DNA of 64,000 nucleotides, from contig CAYVFI010000015.1 in the NCBI GenBank assembly GCA_964450955.1, positions 1 through 64,000 on the forward strand, read 5' to 3'. Below, in pieces: positions 57,899 through 64,000 of the stretch. The stretch is from CAYNWT01 sp964450955. Its GTDB lineage: Bacteria; Planctomycetota; Planctomycetia; Planctomycetales; Planctomycetaceae. A model generated the notes under the pieces. It saw only the letters and a program-made list of their open reading frames with translations. It was not told the DNA's origin and searched no databases. Position 1 is the stretch's first letter; the number at the start of each line of letters is the position of its first letter. A program made the translations under genes and the position numbers.

Positions 57899-59494
57899 CT
57901 ATTCTTTTTTAAACGTCGAACGTTTGCTGTCTTTAAACCCAAGCCGGCATGCTTTGGCGTGAAGTTTCTTCCCTGACGGAACAGAAACCGGCTTCGAATA
58001 CAACTGCCACTGCTGCGGACCACCGCCACCTCCAATCGCATACGCGATGGAGGCACCAACGGTTTCTGATCGCATGGAAACCTTGCCGTCGGTTTCCTCA
58101 AAGACCACATCAGAAGTCGTTTCCATTTTGTTGTCCTCGCGCATGGATTGCATGAGCACCGGTTCTGGAATCAATCCCGTATCACGCACGGCGACCTGCC
58201 AGTCAGACAACGCCTTGCGAAATTCGGCCAGCCGTTCAGCCTGATCCGGGTTTGCGGCCAGGTTGTTGAGTTCGTACGGATCGGCTTTTGTGTCGTACAG
58301 TTCTTCAACAGGTTTTGGGTTGGCGAACCAATTTTTCTGACCGCCCGTAAGCTTGCCTTCTGCGTTCATCCGCCGCCAATCCTGCATGGCAGGCATCTCG
58401 TCCATGTAATCGATACCCTGAGAGTACGGCTTCTCTGCTTCGAAGTTGCGGATGTACCTGAACCGTCGATCGCGAACCGATCGGATCATGTCCAGGCCTT
58501 CATCCATACGATCGCGATGGAAGAACAAGTGCTTCGGTTCTGGCTGGGTCCCCTTGCCCAGGAATACGCGGCCATGCATGTAGTCGGGAACCGCCAATCC
58601 AGCCAGCGAAAGCATGGTGGATGTGAAGTCCATAGTCGTCACAAGATCATCGCGGACACTGGCGGCTTCGATTTGCCCTGGCCAACGGACGATAACGGGC
58701 ACATGCAGCCCTGAATCGTACGGCCACCGTTTACCTCGCGGCATACCCATGCCATGGTCGCTCCAGTAGACGACAATCGTATTGTCAGCCAACCCATCGT
58801 CTTCCAGTTTCTTAAGTAACTGGCCAGCCTGCCGATCCATCTCAGAAATATTGTCGTGATACCACGCCCAGTTCTTTCGCGCGGCTGGAGTGTCCGGCAG
58901 GTACGGCGGCAGCGTTGAAGCTGTCACGTCCGGGTCGTGATGCTGTTCCGGTTTCAGCTTTGACAGAATCTGTTTGTGCTTCTGTTCGCTGTGACGAATC
59001 TGGCTCTCGTGGCAAATGGTCAGATTCACAACACTAAAGAACGGCTGATCTTTATCGTCCCGATCTCTCCAGTCGCCATGCTTGTTGCCCTGACGATCCC
59101 ACGCTGTCGTCGGCGAAGCGAACTGATAATCCGTCTTGGATCGGTTCGTGCAAAAGTACCCCGCTTCGCGCATGTATTCGGTAAAGCAACGAATATGTGG
59201 CGGCGGCACGATGTTAGAACGCATGTGCTGCGAACCAATCGACACGGGATACACACCGGTAATGATTCCCGATCGCACAATCGCACACACCGGAGCATGC
59301 GTAAACGCACGCGTGAAGCGTGCTCCCTGAGTTGCCAGCTTGTCCAGGTTTGGCGTGCTGGCATGCGGATCGCCGTAGCAGCCCAGGTTGGGACTAATGT
59401 CCTCGCAACTAATCCAAAGAATATTTGGGCGCTCAGCGGCTCGAACAGCGGTACCACTGACAGTAAGAACCAAAACAGCAAGAACAAAACGCAT
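57899..59494 (-). CDS. Secreted sulfatase-family protein with atypical active-site motif
   Basis: 531 residues from the ATG at 59492-59494 (AGGAAAT upstream); signal peptide to about residue 20. Sulfatase fold: NILWISCEDISPNLGCYGD, NLDKLATQGARFTRAFTHAPV, VVYWSDHGMGMPRGKRWPYDSG, and DPYELNNLA near the C-terminus. The modified-residue motif reads C70-A-I-V-R instead of C-x-P/A-x-R, so maturation to formylglycine is doubtful. The extra C-terminal ~80 residues look like a beta sandwich. The upstream HEAT-repeat gene is 60 bp away. Likely acts on sulfated polysaccharide outside the cell, if active. Confidence 0.9.
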   Translation of the reverse strand: MRFVLAVLVLTVSGTAVRAAERPNILWISCEDISPNLGCYGDPHASTPNLDKLATQGARFTRAFTHAPVCAIVRSGIITGVYPVSIGSQHMRSNIVPPPHIRCFTEYMREAGYFCTNRSKTDYQFASPTTAWDRQGNKHGDWRDRDDKDQPFFSVVNLTICHESQIRHSEQKHKQILSKLKPEQHHDPDVTASTLPPYLPDTPAARKNWAWYHDNISEMDRQAGQLLKKLEDDGLADNTIVVYWSDHGMGMPRGKRWPYDSGLHVPVIVRWPGQIEAASVRDDLVTTMDFTSTMLSLAGLAVPDYMHGRVFLGKGTQPEPKHLFFHRDRMDEGLDMIRSVRDRRFRYIRNFEAEKPYSQGIDYMDEMPAMQDWRRMNAEGKLTGGQKNWFANPKPVEELYDTKADPYELNNLAANPDQAERLAEFRKALSDWQVAVRDTGLIPEPVLMQSMREDNKMETTSDVVFEETDGKVSMRSETVGASIAYAIGGGGGPQQWQLYSKPVSVPSGKKLHAKACRLGFKDSKRSTFKKE

Positions 59495-59554
59495 TGGAAT
59501 ATTTCCTGAAGTCAATCACTCGCGAACAGCCAGAACCGGGAAGGAACGTCGAAC

Positions 59555-60178
59555 CTACTTTTTGGGTTTCGGTTTCCATTCACCAAGAATCAGTCGCAGA
59601 GCATTCTGACTACATCCGCGGATGTGATAGTCGGCGCCAGCTTTCCCCTTGGCTCCCGGCTTCTTGTCGTTCTTCCGGTAGGCCTCTTCCAAAGCCGGCA
59701 CAGCAGCTTTGGCAGCAGGACCCAGTCGACCCAACAGATCGGCCGCGTGGCACGCCATACTGCGTTCGGGGTATTGCAGTCGTTCGATAAGCAGCTTGAT
59801 GTGATCTTTGGGATTGTCGATCCGACACAACGCGTAAGCCGCGACCATTGACAATGCGGGGTGCTTACCAGCTTCCATTTTACGAAGGACCGCAACCGCG
59901 TCCTTCGGCGCAGTACCCGCGTCACCCAAATGATTGGCGGCCCAGTATTGGACGCCGATGTGCTTGTCAGCCAGCGCCTTCGCCAACGAAGGGACGGCAG
60001 CCTTACCAAACGGCCGCAGGCTCTTGGCCGCTCGCAGCCGAACAAATTCGTTCGGGCTGTCCAGGTCAGCCGTCCATTCCGCCAGAGTTCGCCCGGCGAC
60101 AGACTTGGGAGTCTCCGCCTGAAGCGACCCGGTTCCGATTAGTAACGGCCAGATTAACGTAGCCAAACACACCTGCAT
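59555..60178 (-). CDS. Secreted HEAT-repeat protein
   Basis: 207 residues. The second of two close ATGs (60176-60178) has AGGGGG at 6 nt, better than the ATG two codons upstream. Signal peptide to about residue 22 (GSLQAETPK). Repeats of HEAT type: EFVRLRAAKSLRPFGKAAVPSLAKALADK, VQYWAANHLGDAGTAPKDAVAVLRKM, SMVAAYALCRIDNPKDHIKLLIERLQ and MACHAADLLGRLGPAAKAAVPALEEA. A protein-protein binding surface; the pairing with a sulfatase is common in planctomycetes. Possibly a partner or chaperone of the sulfatase. Confidence 0.85.
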   Translation of the reverse strand: MQVCLATLIWPLLIGTGSLQAETPKSVAGRTLAEWTADLDSPNEFVRLRAAKSLRPFGKAAVPSLAKALADKHIGVQYWAANHLGDAGTAPKDAVAVLRKMEAGKHPALSMVAAYALCRIDNPKDHIKLLIERLQYPERSMACHAADLLGRLGPAAKAAVPALEEAYRKNDKKPGAKGKAGADYHIRGCSQNALRLILGEWKPKPKK

Positions 60179-60261
60179 TGCCATCCCCCTGAATTAATCT
60201 TCAGGTTCCAAACTAACCCTTTCGGGGGCGATTGCAACGCCGCGCAGTCAGTTCAGCAGAC

Positions 60262-60396
60262 TCAGCTAAGTCCGCCTTCCACGGCGGGAAGATTCTCCAA
60301 GTCGGCAAGATGCTGGGGCCAATCACTCGCGCGTGTATTAGTTCCAAGATCCGCCAAGCCAAGAATCGGAACCGGCGATTCGCAGGCCGTATGGTC
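60262..60396 (-). pseudogene. Remnant of a nucleotidyltransferase-like toxin partner gene
   Basis: In the frame ending at the TGA 60262-60264 the DNA reads ...PVPILGLADLGTNTRASDWP, QHLADLENLPAVEGGLS, resembling the C-terminus of the DUF6036/AbiEii-like nucleotidyltransferases (PVISLEDLRxNKRAxGRxKDLADLENLP). The start and catalytic N-terminus are missing: the frame abuts the stop of the preceding small gene. A GTG-initiated frame over the same DNA (60213-60398) is a shadow. Confidence 0.6.
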
Positions 60397-60580
60397 ACGG
60401 ACGCTCAACAACCTCAAGAACTCTTACAAATCCGGGTGGATTTCCATTGGGATACCGATCTTGCCGCAGCTGTTCGAGAATCGCGAGCCGCTGCATTGGC
60501 GTCATCGCCCAGCGTTCTTCTCGAGTCGCGCGGTCTGCGTCTTCAAATGACGTGAATACCTGAAGCTGACGGGGTTCCAT
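60395..60580 (-). CDS. Small antitoxin-like protein of a nucleotidyltransferase pair
   Basis: 61 residues: SFEDADRATREERWAMTPMQ, then RLAILEQLRQDRYP and FVRVLEVVERP. This is the pattern (SFEEAExAD, MTPxERLxxLExLR, RVLEVVER) of a small family usually encoded just before a nucleotidyltransferase-like gene, taken as a toxin-antitoxin-like pair. Here the partner survives only as a C-terminal remnant (60262-60396), so the pair is not functional as such. Whether the small protein still acts is unknown. Confidence 0.7.
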   Translation of the reverse strand: MEPRQLQVFTSFEDADRATREERWAMTPMQRLAILEQLRQDRYPNGNPPGFVRVLEVVERP

Positions 60581-60705
60581 CTCAGAAGACTATCTCAAAC
60601 ACAGCATGTTCGCGAGCCTTTTGCACGTGGTCCTGCGAGCACTCATTGCAGCCATTCTGCCAGGCGATATGATCACCGTGGTTCATCAAATATCGGAGAC
60701 ACATC

Positions 60706-62130
60706 GTGAGCGAATTCCGCACAGAACGCGACTCAATGGGCGAAGTCCAGGTTCCTGCCCAGGCCTACTACGGAGCACAAACCAAACGTGCTGTCGATAA
60801 CTTCCCGGTCTCCGGCTGGAACCTGCCACCAGCTCTCATCCACGCCATGGGCAAGGTAAAGAACGCGTGTGCCATCGCGAACCGCGACCTTGGCAAACTG
60901 ACCGGAACCGGAAAGAACCCCCTTACCGACGAACAAGTTACCGCCCTCATCGACGCCACTCAGGAAGTCGCCGATGGCAAGCTGGACGCAGAGTTCCCGA
61001 TCGACGTGTTCCAGACGGGTTCCGGCACGTCCAGCAACATGAACGTCAACGAAGTCATCGCTAACCGAGCAATCGAAATCCTCGGCAGCGATCGCTTCGT
61101 CGCGGACAAAGTCGTGCACCCCAACGACCACGTCAACATGGGGCAAAGCACAAACGACACCTTCCCAACCGCGATCCACGTCGCTGTGGGAACACGCATT
61201 AAGTCCGACCTTATTCCGGCACTCAAGCGGTTCCAGGAAGTGCTCGCAGCCAAAGCCAACGAGTGGGACCAGATCATCAAAATTGGTCGAACACACCTCG
61301 CCGACGCCACACCACTGCGACTCGGCCAGGAATTCGGCGGCTTCGCACGTCAGTTAGAACTGTCCGTCGAACGCGCCTGGCGAGCGATGGATGCGGTTCT
61401 GGAACTCCCCGTCGGCGGTACTGCTGTTGGTTCAGGAATCAACACGCATCCGGAATTCGGCAAGCGAGTCTCCGCGGTTCTCGCCGAAACAACCGGCGTT
61501 CCATTCGTCGAAGCAGCGAACCACTTTGAAGCCAACGCTCAACGCGACGGCCTGGTCGAATGCCACGCTCAGCTAAAAGCGATTGCGAACACACTGTTCA
61601 ACGTCAGCAACAACATTCGCTGGTTAGGAGCCGGACCACGTTGCGGTTTCTATGAAGTCAAGATCCCAGACTTGCAGCCGGGCAGCAGCATCATGCCCGG
61701 CAAAGTGAACCCCGTCATGTGCGAGAGTATGATGCAGGTTTGCTGCCGAGTCATCGGTAACGATTCAGGCGTCACAATGGCTGGAGCAACCGGAGGTCAG
61801 TTCCAGCTGAACATCATGATGCCAATGATGGGTCACACGACACTCGAAAGCATCATGCTGCTCACCGGAACAACAAACTCCTTCGTCGACTTCTGCGCTG
61901 AGAACCTGGCGCCCAACCCGGAAGCCTGCGAAGCGGCCGTCGAAAAGAGCCTCTCCATGTGCACCAGTCTCAACCCGCACATTGGCTACGAAAAGGCGTC
62001 CGCATTGGCCAAGGAAGCCTTCAAGTCCGGCAAGACAATCCGAGAACTGTGCGTCGAACAGGAAATCCTTCCCGCCGACGTTCTCAAAGAAGCCCTCGAC
62101 CCCATGTCCATGACCGAACCCAGGGCCTAG
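60706..62130 (+). CDS. fumC: Fumarate hydratase class II
   Basis: 474 residues from a GTG start at 60706 (TCGTGAGCG, the usual position for FumC). Class II fumarase: YYGAQTKRAVDNFPVSG, GSGTSSNMNVNEVIANRA, HPNDHVNMGQSTNDTFPTA, KIGRTHLADATPLRLGQEF, and the signature GSSIMPGKVNPV. Interconverts fumarate and malate in the TCA cycle. Monocistronic; a dispersed repeat begins at the stop codon (62131). Confidence 0.97.
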   Translation: MSEFRTERDSMGEVQVPAQAYYGAQTKRAVDNFPVSGWNLPPALIHAMGKVKNACAIANRDLGKLTGTGKNPLTDEQVTALIDATQEVADGKLDAEFPIDVFQTGSGTSSNMNVNEVIANRAIEILGSDRFVADKVVHPNDHVNMGQSTNDTFPTAIHVAVGTRIKSDLIPALKRFQEVLAAKANEWDQIIKIGRTHLADATPLRLGQEFGGFARQLELSVERAWRAMDAVLELPVGGTAVGSGINTHPEFGKRVSAVLAETTGVPFVEAANHFEANAQRDGLVECHAQLKAIANTLFNVSNNIRWLGAGPRCGFYEVKIPDLQPGSSIMPGKVNPVMCESMMQVCCRVIGNDSGVTMAGATGGQFQLNIMMPMMGHTTLESIMLLTGTTNSFVDFCAENLAPNPEACEAAVEKSLSMCTSLNPHIGYEKASALAKEAFKSGKTIRELCVEQEILPADVLKEALDPMSMTEPRA

Positions 62131-62210
62131 GCAACGTCCCGTTGCATCGGGTATCCGGTTGGGGAAGTGGCTGAAGTTGGTGCTTGCACACCCGGTTGAA
62201 TGTTGCGTTT
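62131..62210. repeat. Dispersed post-stop repeat, copy C
   Basis: Begins at the base after the fumC stop: CGTCCCGTTGCATCGGG, TATCCGGTTGGGG, GTGGCTGAAGTTGG, ACCCGGTTGAATGTT. Same order as copy B at 56682. Confidence 0.78.
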
Positions 62211-62308
62211 AGAAGCCCGGCATCTCTGGGCAACTGAGAACGTATTGGGAACCAACAAGCATCTGATTGAACCGCAATCGTCCGCGACCAATCAGATGCC
62301 GGGCTTCT
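62211..62308. repeat. Nested inverted repeat upstream of recQ
   Basis: Perfect 15-bp arms AGAAGCCCGGCATCT (62211-62225) and AGATGCCGGGCTTCT (62294-62308). Inside, GCATCTGATTG (62259-62269) pairs with CAATCAGATGC (62289-62299). Confidence 0.85.
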
Positions 62309-62324
62309 CAATCACGACCAACAC

Positions 62325-62393
62325 GTAGTGGACGAGGCCACAAGTCCGGTCCACCACCTGATGCGTTCAGGGACTCGTAGCCTCGTCCACTAC
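62325..62393. repeat. Dispersed hairpin element (GTAGTGGACGAGGC type), copy 2
   Basis: Left arm at 62325-62347 and right arm at 62371-62393 pair over 23 bp with two mismatches. The same left arm appears at 41624. Confidence 0.88.
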
Positions 62394-62448
62394 AACAAGT
62401 CACTGTTGCCGGAACGGCGCTCCGCTTGGTCCGGCCTACGGAATCCTC

Positions 62449-63891
62449 ATGACACCCTCCAAAGCGCTCAAGCGATACTTCGGCTACGAGTCATTCCGCG
62501 GCCAGCAGGAACATGTCATCAACCATGTGCTGGGCAACCAGCACGCGCTGGTCATCATGCCGACCGGGATGGGCAAGTCGCTGTGTTTTCAGATTCCGGC
62601 TCTTGTCAGTGATGCCAAAGATCCGGAACGACCACCGATCACACTGGTTATCTCACCGCTGATTGCGTTGATGAAAGACCAGGTCGATTCGCTTGTCGAA
62701 CGCGGCATCGACGCGGCCTTCATTAACTCGTCACTGGGGCGCCGCGATCGCGAATCGCGATACCGCAACACGGCCGACGGCAAATACAAGCTGCTGTATG
62801 TGACCCCGGAACGGTTCCGCAAACCTGAGTTCCTTGAAGCCATTGGAAAGAGAACCGTCACCCTGCTGGCGGTCGATGAAGCTCACTGCATCAGCGAATG
62901 GGGCCACGACTTCCGGCCCGACTACACGCGACTGGAAGAATTCCGCGGCATCGTCGGCAACCCCACCACCATCGCCCTCACCGCAACCGCAACACCCGAC
63001 GTTCAAAAAGACATCATCAAACAACTGGGACTGACCGATCCCGACGTGCGATTGTTCCACGAAGGCATCGAACGTCCGAACCTCGAATTGAAGGTCGCCG
63101 ACACCTGGGGCGACGACGAAAAGCTAGAGAAAATCATCGAGATTCACGAACGCCACAAAGGCAGCGGCGGAAGTGGCATCGTTTACTTCACGCTCATCAA
63201 GACGCTGGACCAATTCAGCGATCTTCTGCGCAAGCGTGGCGTCAAACATTTGTGTTACCACGGGCAGCTGGAACGCAACGATCGGCGTCGAGTGCAAACG
63301 CAGTTCATGGAAGGCAGCGACAATTTGGTTCTCGCCACCAATGCGTTCGGTATGGGAATCGATAAGGAAGACATCCGCTTCGTCACCCACGCCGACATTC
63401 CGGGTGCTATGGAAGGCTACTACCAGGAAATCGGTCGAGCCGGCCGAGACGGCAAACCGGCGGAGTGCGTTTTGCTGTACGACGAACGCGACTTAATGAC
63501 GCAAATGGAATTCATCCGCTGGAGCAACCCCGAAGCCGCGCTCTACGAAAGCGTCTACCAACTACTGGTCGACGAGAAAGAAAAAATTGACTCCTTCGGC
63601 CTCGACTGGCTAGCCGAGCGAGCCATCAACCGCCCCAAACACGACCACCGCCTGGAAACCGTGCTCTCAATGCTGGAACGCTACGGAGTCATCGCAGGAA
63701 CCTGGCGCCCCATGAACCTGGACGTTATCACTCCGTTACCTGAGCAACTCACCAACCAGGAAGTCCTCGCCGCCAAACTTCTCCGCGACCAACAAAAACT
63801 CTATACCCTGGTCCAATACGCCAAACACGACGGCGACCTCAAAGAATTCATCCACGACTACTTCGGTTTGCCATACAAGCCCTCTGAGTAG
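62449..63891 (+). CDS. recQ: RecQ-like ATP-dependent DNA helicase, short form
   Basis: 480 residues. Superfamily 2 motifs: motif 0 FRGQQEHVI, Walker A MPTGMGKSL, motif II VDEAHCISEWGHDFRPDY, motif III LTATATPDVQKDI, and motif VI EIGRAGRDGKPAEC. The C-terminus reaches the region of the zinc-binding domain (KLYTLVQYAKHD, FIHDYFG), but the four cysteines are absent and no winged-helix or HRDC domain follows the YFG. A shortened or divergent RecQ, 3'-5' unwinding expected. No frameshift is needed; the stop is a clean TAG. Confidence 0.92.
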   Translation: MTPSKALKRYFGYESFRGQQEHVINHVLGNQHALVIMPTGMGKSLCFQIPALVSDAKDPERPPITLVISPLIALMKDQVDSLVERGIDAAFINSSLGRRDRESRYRNTADGKYKLLYVTPERFRKPEFLEAIGKRTVTLLAVDEAHCISEWGHDFRPDYTRLEEFRGIVGNPTTIALTATATPDVQKDIIKQLGLTDPDVRLFHEGIERPNLELKVADTWGDDEKLEKIIEIHERHKGSGGSGIVYFTLIKTLDQFSDLLRKRGVKHLCYHGQLERNDRRRVQTQFMEGSDNLVLATNAFGMGIDKEDIRFVTHADIPGAMEGYYQEIGRAGRDGKPAECVLLYDERDLMTQMEFIRWSNPEAALYESVYQLLVDEKEKIDSFGLDWLAERAINRPKHDHRLETVLSMLERYGVIAGTWRPMNLDVITPLPEQLTNQEVLAAKLLRDQQKLYTLVQYAKHDGDLKEFIHDYFGLPYKPSE

Positions 63892-63931
63892 CCATGCAAC
63901 CGACCGAAGGCCCGATGCCAGGCAGAGTAGC

Positions 63932-63951
63932 CATCACGCTCCGCCGTGATG
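63932..63951. repeat. Short hairpin after recQ
   Basis: CATCACG and CGTGATG (perfect 7-bp arms, 6-nt loop) 40 bp past the recQ stop. No T-run follows. Confidence 0.5.
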
Positions 63952-64000
63952 AGCAGCGCAGTTCGTAGACTCGAGCGTCGTTTACGGCCGTCCGGAGAGT

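Noticed and set aside
60213..60398. GTG-initiated 61-codon frame overlapping the small antitoxin-like gene by 4 bp
   Set aside because: Basic, low-information composition; the same DNA in another frame reads as a nucleotidyltransferase C-terminus.

Overview
The window reads as a planctomycete chromosome segment of moderately high GC, with no plasmid or phage character. Supporting signs are the PEP-CTERM proteins with an exosortase, the PQQ-type beta-propeller and FG-GAP/c-type-haem proteins, a formylglycine-type sulfatase next to a HEAT-repeat protein, a DUF4175-like Gln-rich membrane protein, and many dispersed palindromic intergenic repeats. This placement is inferred from gene content; I could not search a database.

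Layout. 1-5020: the 5' three quarters of a DUF4175-like membrane protein with a Gln-rich repeat tail running off the left edge, a PEP-CTERM protein with a clear terminator, and a two-domain C39-like/gluzincin-like peptidase. 5564-12680: two secreted PQQ-like propellers, a cysteine desulfurase-like enzyme and an FG-GAP protein with a CxxCH haem site. 12946-15736: monomeric isocitrate dehydrogenase, whose last ~35 codons plus a hairpin are tandemly repeated downstream across a 100-N assembly gap. 15737-18029: cysE followed by a cystathionine gamma-synthase of fungal type. 18340-31389: an exopolysaccharide/exosortase island. It holds an orphan NtrC-type regulator, an O-antigen ligase/TPR protein, a Wzc-like tyrosine kinase with a Gly-Tyr tail, a Wza-like export protein, a small HHE-like protein, and a reverse-strand operon of exosortase, TPR protein and PEP-CTERM protein. 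31991-37976: prkA(yeaG), a small exported protein, yeaH and spoVR, with a palindrome island between yeaH and spoVR. 38082-41588: two small hypotheticals, a LigD-type protein whose ligase domain looks dead, and a small lipoprotein with an in-frame TGA. 41705-52981, reverse strand: membrane proteins, a zinc-ribbon protein, a glycogen/maltodextrin set (GH57, galT, glgA), a CobW-like GTPase, a vWA protein and a LolA-like protein. 53290-56678: a three-gene envelope operon. 56803-60580, reverse strand: HEAT-repeat protein, sulfatase, terpene-cyclase-fold protein, and a degraded toxin-antitoxin-like pair. 60706-63891: fumC, a repeat island and a short RecQ.

How the genes fit together. The strongest system is the island at 18-31 kb: polymerisation/ligation, chain-length and export control, and protein sorting by an exosortase lie side by side, as expected if PEP-CTERM proteins are processed at the envelope together with polysaccharide secretion. 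The yeaG-yeaH-spoVR set is the widespread stress/stationary-phase kinase cluster. The most unexpected protein is the LigD homologue. It keeps the phosphoesterase and polymerase catalytic residues, but Leu replaces the ligase lysine and the OB-fold is missing. No Ku gene is seen in the window.
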